From assembly GCF_000150275.1 (NCBI RefSeq), contig NW_002060945.1:2875172-2939171 (forward strand): 64,000 nucleotides of DNA, read 5' to 3'. Below are positions 11,701 to 24,560 of this stretch, piece after piece. How positions within the stretch are numbered: the stretch's first letter is position 1; each line of letters begins with the position of its first letter. A program made the translations under genes and the position numbers. The notes under the pieces are model-generated. The model had not been told where the DNA came from and searched no databases. It saw only the letters and a program-made list of their open reading frames with translations. The stretch is from Trichoplax adhaerens (Eukaryota > Placozoa > Uniplacotomia > Trichoplacea > Trichoplacidae).

Positions 11701-14700
11701 TCAATCTTTGGTCATTACATTTAGATATTGCCTATCTCCTACGTATTACTAATTATCACTAATAGTTTTTCACGAATCTTCTTGGTAGCATCATTACAAT
11801 TACAGATGACTATTTTCTTTTCATTACTTTATTGCACTATCAACTCAGGCCTGTTAGTTAAATCACTGGCTGTGATCTATTTATACCAACATAATGCATT
11901 CTCATGAAAAAATAGTAATAAGGAAAGCTTTGTTTTTATTTTATTAAGCTCATTTACATCATTCCAGACATACCTAATCTAAAAATAATTATTCTGTTTA
12001 AATTATCAGCCAAAATGTATAATCCAGTACGGCAACGGGGCGATCTCCAATGGCAGTTCTCACTACTATTTCATAGAAAAAGAAAATTCAATCTTAAATA
12101 CTATTAACAGATAAGCTGACTTCATAAAAATCAAAATTGTATTCCATTCGATAAAGAAAGCATCTATACCATAAAAAAATACCAATTTAAATTTTCTAGA
12201 TATGCTAAAAAGCGTCGCTTGACAGAACTCCCGTGCACTAGCTTAGACTGTAAGAGAAATATGCAAGCATAAGCTGTTAGTAGAAATCCCTCAAATTCTA
12301 TTTTGGCAGTAATCGTATGAAACAGTTATTCTCATTTAAAAGAAGAATAATACTTACCTTCTATCCATCCTGTGGTTATTACTAGCATTTACCATTTCGA
12401 GGTTGCATTTATCACTAATATCAATATAAGTATTCTCCACAGAATATATTTAACTGTTACATCTAATCTAGCAGTAACGATCTGGAAAAATTTTATCCAT
12501 CCATTGGTACAGAGAAAATATCATCCCCGCTTAAAAGATGGTCATAACTATCGACTAATTTTAAAAAGATGTGCGAAAAAATTTAGGTAGCATAATCCCG
12601 GCTTACATTGAGGCATAATATTTTTACTAGAAAGCACGAATATACTGGTTAAGATTATAGCTATTATAGAATATATTAAATTATCGACTGCATAGATCTT
12701 ATATAAGGGTGGGAAAATAAGTTAACTCAGGCCATCTTCGGTCTGAAAATATTACTGTAGTTCATTACAGTATAAGACATGTTCATCTGAAGCAAAAATG
12801 AAGTTCCAGTGTTGCCAATATTCTATCATATCACGTTTTTAGTATGTCATTGCAATAACGCTTGGCATTCAAGGGTTAATAAATGAAGATTAAAAGTTTC
12901 AGTTTTTGCCATTATATATTTTATAGATTTTTGTTACGAACGTAAATATTGATAACTCCCAGCAAGTTAAGGCGATTTAGTAACTAAAAATTTGAATAAG
13001 GTCATTCACTTAATATTGGACATTTTACATTAATCAGGTATAAAAAATATTCTATACCATGTCATGTAGTATTATAAAGGCCAATGAGCACCTTTAAAAT
13101 ATAAACGCTATATTTCTATGATGGTATTTAGTGAATCTCAATTTACATTTAATTAAACAGCGCTCCAATTGACACATTTAAAGATAATTAGACCATATAA
13201 TAGCTGCGAGATTCAGGCAGATTTGGGCCGTGGCACAGTCGAGTCCAGTCCAGTCTCGCCTGTCTCGGTCATCGATTTTATGAATTAAAATTACTCCAAC
13301 GAATTTAGATAATAAAATACAATCCACGGGTTTTATTGTTTCTTTTATATTTATACTACCTCCAGTTTCAGTAGGTAAACAATAATATGCCACTTATTAT
13401 TGTAGTAGAGTAATTGATGATGAAAATATTAATTTATAGATACGTATAAAGAATCTATCAAGCCGCAGCGGTTACAAAAATGAAAATTATTTAATTAAGT
13501 GCAACTTAAAATTTCATTACGGATTACCTCGCAAATTAATGTCAGCCGTGGGATGAATTTGATTACACATTCAGATGAATACTACCACTCAGTATGTCTC
13601 GATACTTATTATTGATAAACAAGGTCATCCATAGAACTAATGTCGCTAAGTAAATGTTAGGAAACATCGTTCATTCAATTTAAATACAACTTACAACACA
13701 TTTGGATTATATTACAGTATTGATGAATCAGCCTTTCGTCACTATAAGATCCTTATTCCCAAATATATTAATAGTATGATACACTAGGTTACGATTTGGC
13801 TACAATTCTAATTCACTGAATGATTTTTATAATTATCAGACAAACAGGAAATTACTCGAGGAAATAATTATTCATTAAAAATAGCTAGTCTAGTACCCGT
13901 TCAAATGAGCAGGAACGTATGCTACACAAAACATTACTATGAAACAAAATTCATAGCTAGGTTATCATACTATGCATGAATCCCTTCTTCTTAGTGTGCC
14001 TAGACAGCTACTACTTACAATGATGCATCAAGTCGTTACTGGTATCGGGATTTCAATTTTCAGTCAAATACTACTAACGAACAGCTTTATAATATTTTTA
14101 CTCTATATCCTTGAAAAAATGAGCTGGTTCTAATACATTTTACAGTGTTGCGTTGAAACACTACACAATAAAATTAGGTTTATTATAATAGAATACCTTA
14201 ATACGATTATTTTACTACAAATAGAATCAATATAATAGCAATATTGATTCACAAACTCCATCACGGAAACGAAATCCTACAAAACATCTACAATTACCAC
14301 CTTAATTTAAACAGCTTCTAACCCTTCCAATTTTTGTCAGGCTTGTTCAGTAAACAATTGCCGATATCACAGTATATTCTTTGTATCGCAAAATATAAAT
14401 CCTATAATATAGAAAATCGTTACATACTTAATAGAAGTTTTAGAATAGGACATGTATGCAGTCAGAATGTCTAGATGTAATTGGTGATGCAGATTATTAA
14501 TGTAAAGCGTAGAAGAAGCTATTATTAGTTAATGCTTGATATTATGGATATATTACATGTTTTACGCTATGACTCCAAATTATGGATTTGCATAATTGTA
14601 TCCTTCATGAAATTAAGAGACGAGTAGTTCCGGAATTGAACTTTGGGCTTCGTCTCCGAGTATATTATACAGTACAGTACAAGGGATATTGTCTTACTAT

Positions 14701-15789
14701 TACAAAATCTGTCTTGCTTTGATGCGAGTTTATGACCATAAAGGCGCCGAAAAAGACACAACGGAATAGAATTTGGATAATCTAAAGAATTTTTATTATT
14801 TAAATGTTTTATTTTTATAATTATCTAGAGGATATTTAGCTGTTTTAAAATCAATAAATGAAAAGTCCATACAAGTATCTTTCTGTTTTAAAGACAGGAC
14901 TGAAGTGACCTTGTAAGTGAAAAGGGATCAATCAAGAAAACTTCCCACACAGATGAATAAACGTATTGCATATAGATTGTTACATGCGTATTATTGTATT
15001 AAAGGAAGTTGGCTTAAACCTTACTACGAAGGAATATGTTTACTACATTGCAAGCAATAAATAAGTACAAACGTCGGTAATGAAACTAAGTAAAATAAAT
15101 TTTTAACACTTTAATGAACATTTAATTGCCGTTAAAATTTACTACAAAATTAGTAGTTAAAGGAGTAGAACTGAAGAATTTCATTTCATCAAGAGTGGCA
15201 AGAATTAAAAAATAGATATGATCTTAATGGAACAAATACTTAGTTCGTTAGCATAGCTAATATACTATGCAAAGGCAGATACGTCGTTACATTAATTAAA
15301 GAAAATTAAGTCAGTAAATTAACATTTTATGAGACAATTTGTAATTTTAGTGCATAATGAAGTTATCAGTACGAATAGAGTATTGTTCTTATAGGCATGT
15401 TACTCAATATTTCATCAAGCTCATATTTTTACTCTAATAAAACTAGAATAAATAGAATTTCAAGTCACTGTAAGTGAAGATTTATGTGTAGCATTTGCAA
15501 CCACTACTTTTCTACTTAGTTTATAAAATAGGATAAAACTGAATTACAAAAAGTAAATAATTTTTAAAGTTTTCCTTACCGCCCTCTCATTGTATATAAG
15601 ATACGGTAGATAGCAAACCTACGTATGTTTAAAGTACGAATATTTTTTCTCGTATCTATAAAGATATACCATATTTTTAAGAATTGTAGCAAGAGTAGTC
15701 GCTTACAATGGTCAAAGTTAAATTAATACATCTAGAATGCAGAGTTATATTTGCCGTCAAGACAGATTTTAATCGAATGATTTAGAATA
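5744..15789. other. 10-kb AT-rich intergenic region
   Basis: No gene recognised. Only short frames of at most 90 codons occur and none shows a domain. A small GC-richer patch at 8648-8750 is flanked by an inverted repeat, AAATATTAG (8692) and CTAATATTT (8753). Another patch at 13205-13275 contains GAGTCCAGTCCAGTC and, on the minus strand, a 19-codon ATG frame. I see no LTR ends, tRNA boxes or CRISPR-like array. The region lies downstream of ASC-1 and of TMEM9 and may hold enhancers. Confidence 0.5.
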
Positions 15790-16374
15790 TTATTGACTAG
15801 ATGTATTATGGCCTTCCTTTAATATGTCCTCTAAATGTTTAATATAACGGATAGCGGCACGTAGTGTTTCTACCTTTGATAATCGTTTTTGGTTGAATTT
15901 TCGTGGTAAATGATCTCTTAGTTTGGCATAGCCTTCATTGACGTGACGAACACGAATTCGTTCCCGTTCATTTCTTTTATGAATAAACGAGGGTTCTGAA
16001 TTAAAGTCTAGGCAAGGCGGAAAAGGGATAACATTCATCGACCGACTAGTAGATAATGAAGAATGGTGTTCGATATCTTGCTGATGAATTGTAGATGTCA
16101 CTTGACTTGAACTAAAATTTATAGAATTAGCACTAGCACTAGCTGTTACAGTTATTGCTTGCGTGGGGGTATGATTATTTGTCGATTGATGAGAATGAGA
16201 ATGTTGTTGAGAATAATTTGCTGTTGTTGCTTGAATTGGCAGGGATACCTTAGTCGTGTTATAATCGTTTCCATTAGGACTAGAACTTCTATTAGCACTA
16301 TAATCACTAGTATGTTGCTGAAGGGAAGGCTGATGACGATCGAAGCTCATTGCGAAAGAAGAAGTAATAGCCAT
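15790..16374 (-). CDS. ascl: ASC-1: achaete-scute family bHLH factor, ASCL3/4/5 (AscB) type
   Basis: Intronless gene of 194 residues starting at an ATG at 16374. Residues 133-187 form the bHLH domain: basic region KRNERERIRVRHVN with the Glu and Arg residues that contact CANNTG E-boxes, helix 1 ending at LP, an eight-residue loop, and helix 2 from KRLSKVETLRAA. Just before it, residues EPSFIHKRNERER match the (E)PAFIRKRNERER lead-in typical of ASCL3/4/5, and VNEGYAKLRDHLP is likewise the AscB form of helix 1. The N-terminal 110 residues are low complexity (Ser, Gln, His, Asn, Thr) and probably disordered. Such proteins act in the nucleus, usually as heterodimers with E-proteins, to drive cell-type specification. 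It is transcribed toward the TMEM9 gene. Family call is firm; the AscB subfamily is likely. Confidence 0.93.
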   Translation of the reverse strand: MAITSSFAMSFDRHQPSLQQHTSDYSANRSSSPNGNDYNTTKVSLPIQATTANYSQQHSHSHQSTNNHTPTQAITVTASASANSINFSSSQVTSTIHQQDIEHHSSLSTSRSMNVIPFPPCLDFNSEPSFIHKRNERERIRVRHVNEGYAKLRDHLPRKFNQKRLSKVETLRAAIRYIKHLEDILKEGHNTSSQ

Positions 16375-19300
16375 TCGATAGTATTGAAATGATTATGAAT
16401 AGAAAAATTCTGGATTAGGGATAATAAATAGCGATTCGAAGACGAGATTCACCTAAAAAGTCGAAATAGGTAATAACGCAATTGATTAACTATACGCTAA
16501 ATACTAAATTCTAAACTATACATCACGTTCACTTTCTAGAATTTTAAGTATCTATAAACAGAGAAGAATGCTCGTTTATTGTATGCTTCCGTAATATAAT
16601 GGTAACATTTAACCAAAATAATCAATAGTAAGTTTTAAAATAATATCGCACTATCTAAAGCATGTCATTTTGAGCTTATTTTTAGAATACTAAATTAAAT
16701 ATATGCTTAATATTGACCTAAAAGTATTTAAAATTAATAAATTTTTGAATATTTGGTGCCACTTTTCCACATAGAATAATGAATAATTACTGCAATTACA
16801 TTGGAGAGTAGAGTGTGTGCTGAGTCAAGTACGACGTATGAATGCGGATTTTTACGTCTATGTTACAGCAGTAACATTCTACTGGTGAACACTAATTTAC
16901 CCATTTCTTTTTCTCTAATAACATAGAAAATATTTCGGTCTCAACTCTCTTGAAATAACAAATTACTAGATAAGCTGATTATCTCTTTATGAATTCATTT
17001 TATATCAGGTATCAGATATACCACAAATTAAATGTAAACTTTTTGAGTTATCAATCGCATTCATCGCCATAAGAGGAACCAAGAAATATTACGGAATACC
17101 ATAATTTATTTTCAATACAGATTACTTATAAGTAGGGCGAATATTAACACTCGAGTAACGATATTCTTTTCTGGCAACATTAAGTAGGGTAATATTCTTG
17201 ATCGATACTGAAAGATATCTTACTAAGCCTGACATATAACTCTAAGCTTAAAATCGTTTCATTGTCAAAAAGCAGCAAGTTAATTAGTTATTGAATCACC
17301 GAATCACCCATGGAGAAAATGACGAGAAAAATTAGATCGATAAGACGCCTTATCTTTTCATGAGTCAAACTTTATATTATTATATTAAATGGCAACTAAA
17401 ATATCAAATTATTTCAGCCCTATAACTTCAATTACAGAATTATGGTATAAAATTTTGAAGTTTTTGATAACAAAATTTAAAATATTTGCGAAATTCAAGA
17501 TAAAATAACAAAGTAAATTTAATATAAATTATCATTGATTATAATATTGTCGAGAATAAGGTCTTAATGCATTAAAAATTTAGATCTGTAATCTTACAAG
17601 GATTCATATTGGGTTATATGATAACTAGGCTATTTGCATGATATATTTAAAATTCTAACCGAGGATGAATTTATCACGTAATAAAGGTAATACATGTAGA
17701 ACTGAAATAAAATTTTTCTTTTATAGTATTGTACCCTGACTATAATTGCTGATAAATATTGTCGATTTTGACTAGTCTTATTAAACTTTTCAACATGTGT
17801 GACTTACTTGATAGAGGTAGCTTTCCAAATAGGTGATAGAAAGCCAAGCTAACTAATTGATAGCGATGAATCGATCAATGGAGATCCAAGAAATAAAAAT
17901 TTTTGATTGCAGTTCACGTTGTCACCGGTATTTGAATCCTGGATGTAATATGTCTTTTTTAGCATAAAAGAATTAATCGGCTACGCTAATCAATTTTAAA
18001 CAATTTACTAAGATACCGTGTCTGATAGATTACCAGTCAATATTGAATAGCTGGCACGATAATTGTTTGACTACTGATTTAACGAATGCTTCTATTTTCA
18101 ACCTGTATTTATATCCTGCCACCCGCCATACAAACCATCTCGAGTAATGATTTGGTATACTCCTAGTGCGATAGCAACGCAAAACTATTATGGAACTGAC
18201 CTACTTACCGAAGTTGAAAGGACTTGTATTAATTTAGGGTGGGGATTATGGAAGATGAAGGAATAAAATATCGTATGGTAGACGTCACTTTTGAAGCCAA
18301 TAATATCGCACATCTTAAATCAATAATTAGAACAGAATGTCCATTAAATAAAATAAAAGAAAAGTTAAAACGTCTTCAATGATTTATGAATTAAAATGAT
18401 CTATTCTACTCATTCTATTATTCAAGACAGCAATTCTACTCTATTGATCAGCAATACACAGGTGTATCTAGATCATTTTTTAAAATTATATACTACCAAC
18501 CTTCCGTTGAAACAATACCAAGTTGAAAAATCTGATATTAAAAACCATGGATGATAATGATTTTATATTAATATGTTTTACAATCTTAGCTAGAGTTAAT
18601 CTTGAAAATATGGATAATATTGACAATTTTATTTCAAAGTTTTTTCATTATCTACTTAGAAAATGAGTTGATATCCCAGCTTAATGTACTATAAATTGGA
18701 TGAAATAAGCATTCTCATTTATTTAATATTAAAATAAATTGCAATTTACGTTTAGAATTACAGAATAGAATAATGATTCAAAGTCATCTACAAGCAAATA
18801 ATTCAAAATCATTATTTTTATTCTCCTCTTCCCTACAGTGCTATAGCTTTTATTGATTTAAGCCGGTTGTATTTCTAAAATGAATGATGGACAGATAGAT
18901 AAAATACAACGAATTAAGACAATTATCTTCCTTAAGCGGATATTACTAAGCTCAGCCAACTCATTGTGTTCAGATGTATTAATAAAAATGAAATGGCCCG
19001 TACGGTAGAGGATGTAGAAAGTAATCAAGAACAGGTCAAATCTGTTACATCCGATGAATTGGATATTAGCATAATAATAGCAAGATAGTTTTATAAAAGT
19101 AACAGTAGCTCTTGCAGCTTTCATCGACAGCTCTATTCTCATATTTAGTACTGTTAAAAGATATAGATGTCAATTTCATCACGTCTTACAGGTATAGCCA
19201 CAATACTTGGTGCCGATATCTTTTAAGAATGTAAATACAGACTATATATGGCGTCTAATCAGATATCCCATAGATACCCACATTAAACAAACGTAAACTT

Positions 19301-22300
19301 AATTTACTGTTATTTATGAATTAATTCAGATAATCATTAAATAATGATTAAATAGTATTTAAAAATACTTTTTTATCTATCCTGTAACTCATATCTTATA
19401 AGCGCGCTTTTTGTTATCCACACACATCAACTACCGTCTATCTACCGTATAATGATGGCTTATTATCTTAGCACAACGCATTATCAATCGTAAAATATTT
19501 ATCTGGCATCGTCAATAGAATTCTGTATCTGAATTTTGGACATATTTCGACTAATTATGAATCTATCTTGTATTTTGTGGAGTGTAGTATTTTCTTTATC
19601 TTGTAAGATTGATGTACAGTAGTTTACCGTCGTGTTGCAGACGTATCCAACTGTGTGTAGACATAATTAGATGGACTTTGAAATGTAAACTCAATGTTGA
19701 ATTAAACTTGGATCCAGTTACCATTTCATTGTAACAGAAATTGATTAAAGAAAAAAAATTTAGTCTAATTATGCATTGATTACACGTCGACGGTTCGTTT
19801 ACTAAATAAACATTAAAAAAACGTTCAATACTAGCCAAATGGATTTTATTGTTATCACGGGTGTCCAAATTAGATAACAATAGTTCAAGTAACGGCATGA
19901 CGAAATGATATCTAATAATGACATTGATAGTTCTTAATCTACTTTCACCTTGACTTACATCGTTAAAAGTTGTTCATAAATCAATAAGAGCATCGACGAA
20001 AATTATTCATCTACTCCTTTGCATTTGCTAAGAACCCTGACTAATTTACTGACAATTACTAGAATCTTACAACTAATAAGCTTACATATTGAAACGTACT
20101 CATTATTAACAGATGTGACTTATTATCGACGATAATAATTTATTTCTAAGCTTTGAAAAGGAGCTAGACGAATCTGGTATATCCTACTCTTGGGACACAT
20201 TCAATCGCAAGATTATCTGCACCTTATACAACTAGTTTAAATTTTCAGCTAATTATTTTAAGTTAATTACGTAGGAAACGAAATGACTTAAAATAATATG
20301 CCCAATCACTCAAGAAACGGCATGCTTTAATAAACAAGTGCCAGTAAACTAATTTCTATTCATGGACTCTGTACTATATAAAGTCGATATCCAGGTCCTG
20401 TCCAAAGTTAAACAGATATTATAATTTAATAACTTATAATCTACTTTGTTAGCGCACCATTACGATTTATCAGCACTAATCCTAAAAGATACTTTTATCG
20501 ATAGAAAATTCTTTTGTCATCGAGTGCACCTTGTCCTGTTTTAATTTTAATATTCCTTTTGATCCTCGTAAATTTCTAATTCTATTCGCGAAAATGCCAA
20601 TTGAAGTAGAAAAGAATTAAATTTTAGCTTGATTAATATACAATAAAATAAGAAATTGAAGATGAATGTACCATGATCAAATTTACTTACAATTGACGTC
20701 AATAAATAATTCAATATTTGATGTACGAACTTTGCCATTTTTATCGCCATTGAATAACTATAATGACGATTTTGTTGACACAGCTTACACATCTTGCTAA
20801 AGTATAATAGTATCCACCTTTAATAAGTTAAATTAAATTTTTCTATTGTCTTGAATACATTGGCGTGGACAAGAAGTTTACTTTAGTTAAAACTGATGAT
20901 CAGGCAGACGGAACTTATATATCGCAACGTAGAAAATTAACTTCGTAGTGAATTACATTAGATAGCTTGTATATTTTAAAAACTATATTAGTGACACACA
21001 ACAGCCAAAAAATCTATATTGTAGAGAATTATGTTCGATTATTCTTACGTTGATGCTAGTAGGAACGTTACTATTCGATAAATGTGGTATGCAAGTTATA
21101 ATTTTGAAGCATCATAATATCCTCGACTAGCAATTCCTTTAAATTATATTATTACAGGTAGCCACAAGGCACAGTTTAGTGGTATACGTTAACCTGATAA
21201 ACTGTACCGGTAATAATATAACTACGTATTTTTTTCATAAAACATCGGCATGTCACATTTGAACAAGCCACAATAGTGCCCGTTTACGCGCACTTATCTA
21301 CAAGAAATAATTGAAAATTAATCATAACATCTATATAGTTTAACCTATATGCGAGGCATTCAGATTAAAAACTATCACCGGATTAAAAACTTCTATTTAA
21401 TCTTTATGCTACAGAATGGATACAGTAAGTCCAATATTTGATTGTTTTGAGAAATCTTTTTTCATTTCTACCAAGAGATATTTGGGAACTGAATTTTTTG
21501 CATCCGCTTATTCGTATATGATTTCCTTCAAATGATTGAATGATACTGAAGGCAATCAGTAACTGAGAAGTAACAATGAAAACTTATCAGACGACTACAG
21601 ATAAAAGTAATTTAATTAACCTATTAATGTCTCCTCGCCCATAAGTTCCTTTTATAATTAACATGATGGTAATCATGGTAAGTTAAATCAACGACGCAAT
21701 CTGTGTCCATACATATACAAATTATTCAGGTTGACTTATTTGAAAAAAGTCTATTCTACATTGTCATGTAAATTACCTGATACAAATCGATCCTCGTCTA
21801 CTTTGATAGTCAGCGTTACTACAGTTGATTTTAAAAATTTTATCCTTGGTGATGTATTAATTGTCTATTTTAACTACTAATAACATTGATTTAGTATACT
21901 TTGACTAACGACAATTATGCATACTGATGATCGTGGCCATACTTGAATTAAGATAAATGTATTCCAATAATGATTACTTAATCTTGTAGAGCCATGTTGA
22001 ACTTTAAGACTGATATCAATATCGAATTGAACACATTTAAATTAAAATAATTTCGAGTATATCGCATGTATTACATCATGTCATCGCAGAATCGGTTTCA
22101 GTGGTAATTTCTACATCTGGAATGCGGAATCTCATCGTTTGACGTCAATTTTTGAGCAAATAGAACATTTGTAGTCATACAAGATACTCCTTCTAAAATT
22201 ATGGTAATTTTTGTAACAGAATTACTTAGAGTGCGGTATATTAAACCTAAATCTTTTATAATCTCATGTACAACATATACATTGCAACTTAAATTATACT

Positions 22301-24120
22301 AGCATAATCTAATCTATTATTCAGTAATTCCTGTGTCAACTAATATTAAATGCCGCTACTTAATCTAATCATGCATGTTTCAGAGTGCGTTCATTATTTT
22401 ATCAATAAAATTACCTAAGCGACCTTTAAGAGAATTTATTTGCAAAAAGAATGGCCGTGATCATCGCATTGCTATTATTAGCTCAGTCTCACTGCAATAA
22501 TTATCTTAATCTTATTATGGTAATACCAAATACGAAAGTAGAACTACATGTCTAATTTTATGTGAAACTAGCATTTATAGTCAAGTACTTAGATATTCAT
22601 CTGTGCAATCCGATTATTGGTGATCTCACATTAAACAATACTTAAAAATTCGTGGTTTAAATAGATAAACGGCACAATTTGATCATGATAGCTTTAATTC
22701 ACTCAGAATGTCCAGTTGTATCAGTTTAGTTACAAGGGACTCCATCGAATTTCCTCCATTCATGATCGAATATTCGTATACTGTAGATCAATCAGCAAAG
22801 GAAAACTAATACATTATCAGGATTTCCAATAATATCTTTTTAAACATTTGCTTGCGTTAAAGACAGAAACAAATTACTCGGAATTCACCGTCATTGACAA
22901 TGCCTATAGAGAATATAGTCAGCTTTAAAATCTATAGACGATGCTATAATTTTGATATTTCTGCTTTATTTAAATCCATGCTCCAGTAATACTACATATT
23001 ATTGTTAATACATTTATGAAAGAAACACTATCGCCGTTTCATTCAAACCATTTGCAGAAGCACTGTCGGTATATAAAGAGGAATTCAATTCTAAAACTTC
23101 AAGTATAAATTGTCCGTAATGCTACAGAATTACTTACGCAAACAAAAGAATTAGTTTTCCTAAGATAAATATCGGAGGTCATTGTCATACGCCTTCCTTC
23201 GTTATAATAAGCTTTAAAATTTTGGAGTTCCCCTTATTTCCAATCTGGACAACAATACTGTTAGCTTGCTAATTAATTTCTATTTAAAATCCTAATTTGA
23301 GGCTGTGCAAGTGTAGAATCCGATTACTAGCAATAAGCCTCAAGAGTAGAATAGTACAACAGCTATTCCTACCCGAGGTATGATAATTGAGGAACCAATA
23401 TCGATCAAGAGTACTGCTATTAAATGGATATTACATCGTGCTATTTATAACTTTGTATCATTCCTGTTATGATTTGAATTTATTCTTTCTATTAACACTA
23501 AATAATTGTATCGTTTCATCAATACTGTTAAATAGTTAGAGTTTAAATAGAAGAATTTAATTTAATGTGTAACCAGAATATTACTCAATCACTTTGCATA
23601 CGTATAAGAAATGAATTACTATCGTCGTAAATCTTTAACATTATTGTACTATTATCAGAAGCATCGTATATTATTCTAATTTCACAAATTACTTAGATGT
23701 CATCGTTTACACACGATACCTTTCATCATAATTTTCACTTTCAATTTATAAATAGAGATCAGATAATTTTGTAAATACCTATGTGCCTGCTGCTAGATCA
23801 CAAAATAAATTTGAATGGTTCATCTTCTTTCTATACAAAATGTAAAGAATCAATAAATGATCTTAAAAATATCAATCCTCAAACTTAATCTATCAACTTA
23901 AAATATTATATATTAATTTAGATTACATTATTATCAAGGCATGTTGCATTTCAAATCCGATAATCAAAATTTATTTTAGAACAAAGAAATTGACTTTAAC
24001 CTTAGCGTAAACTCTAATAAGTAAAAGCATGGATATTACAGTAACTAAAGTCAGTAATCGTTAAATTATTACTTCATACAGTGCAGGCATATCGACTATT
24101 CGTTTGCCCATTCTAGCTCC
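16375..24120. other. Intergenic region between ASC-1 and the 24.1-kb island
   Basis: About 7.7 kb of AT-rich DNA upstream of ASC-1, so its promoter and enhancers should be here. On the minus strand a weak TATA-like stretch (CTATTTATTATCC) lies about 55 bp before the ATG. An isolated HNF4-type TGGACTTTG is at 19672-19680. Open frames at 18858-19142 and 19596-19898 on the minus strand (94 and 100 codons) have no recognisable domain and are within chance length. No mobile element or RNA gene seen. Confidence 0.5.
19672..19680 (-). promoter_or_regulatory. Isolated HNF4-type element CAAAGTCCA
   Basis: Exact minus-strand match to the nine-base core preferred by HNF4 nuclear receptors. It is the only exact copy outside the 54.9-62.2 kb cluster and lies about 3.3 kb upstream of the ASC-1 start. 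Confidence 0.35.
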
Positions 24121-24560
24121 ATTTTATTCATTTAGGGCCTTTGGGCTAAACCTAAGCCACCAGCCTCTTTCGTCCGTCCTAAATCTGTCCGTACTGCCCG
24201 TTAGCAGAGATTGACGTCATCAGCCGAATGCGACGTCATTAATGGCGTCATAGAAAAATCAGGATTGCATCTACGACTGCGCAGTAAGCAAAACAGGTGT
24301 GCTGATTCCCACTATTGTTGACAATCCTCTTGCAGAAGTTAAAGGAGAACTTGAGCTAAAGCGTTAACTACTAAAAATTTTTAGCAGTCCTTGGCTGAGG
24401 GGCAAGAAGATTTCCATACACGGATAGCAAAATTGCAACACCTTGCCGGAAAATCAGCTCTTATACCGTGTAATCATTTCTTTCTCCATGCATCTATATA
24501 GGAAACTGTGGTATGGCATGGGAACGAAGCTTGTGTTATTTTTATAACATCGATATGCTA
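24121..24560. promoter_or_regulatory. GC-richer promoter-like island with CRE cluster and NRF1-like palindrome
   Basis: The composition is clearly less AT-rich than the surroundings. TGACGTCA (full CRE) is at 24212-24219, CGACGTCA at 24231-24238 and TGGCGTCA at 24243-24250, all in the same orientation. The palindrome ACTGCGCAGT follows at 24276-24285. This combination is typical of a constitutive promoter bound by ATF/CREB and NRF1-type factors. A polypyrimidine stretch ending CTCTTGCAG (24343) looks like a splice acceptor. Further right on the plus strand a codon-like stretch is described separately. No intact gene can be assigned, so this may be the promoter of a decayed or non-coding transcript. 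Confidence 0.45.
24390..24560 (+). pseudogene. Possible relic of a URI/prefoldin-like coding sequence
   Basis: Frame starting TCC TTG GCT reads SLAEGQEDFHTRIAKLQH, then LAGKSALIPCNHFF, a single TAG, and in the same frame ETVVWHGNEACVIF before TAA. The order LIP...F, then V-x-H-x-N-E-x-x-V faintly resembles the (M)VP(F)...(V)HTNE(V)xVLLG segment of the URI prefoldin-like family. The TAG follows a pyrimidine-rich stretch and could be a splice acceptor, but the implied intron would be only about 35 bases. I found no continuation. The similarity is weak and may be coincidental; a decayed gene beneath a surviving promoter island is the most economical reading. Confidence 0.2.

Noticed and set aside
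11142-12590. Plus-strand frames of 90 and 72 codons
   Set aside because: AT-driven composition rich in Ile, Leu and Phe, no conserved motif, no start or splice context.
18858-19898. Minus-strand frames of 94 and 100 codons
   Set aside because: At this base composition several frames of this length are expected by chance in 64 kb. No domain, homologue or splice context seen.
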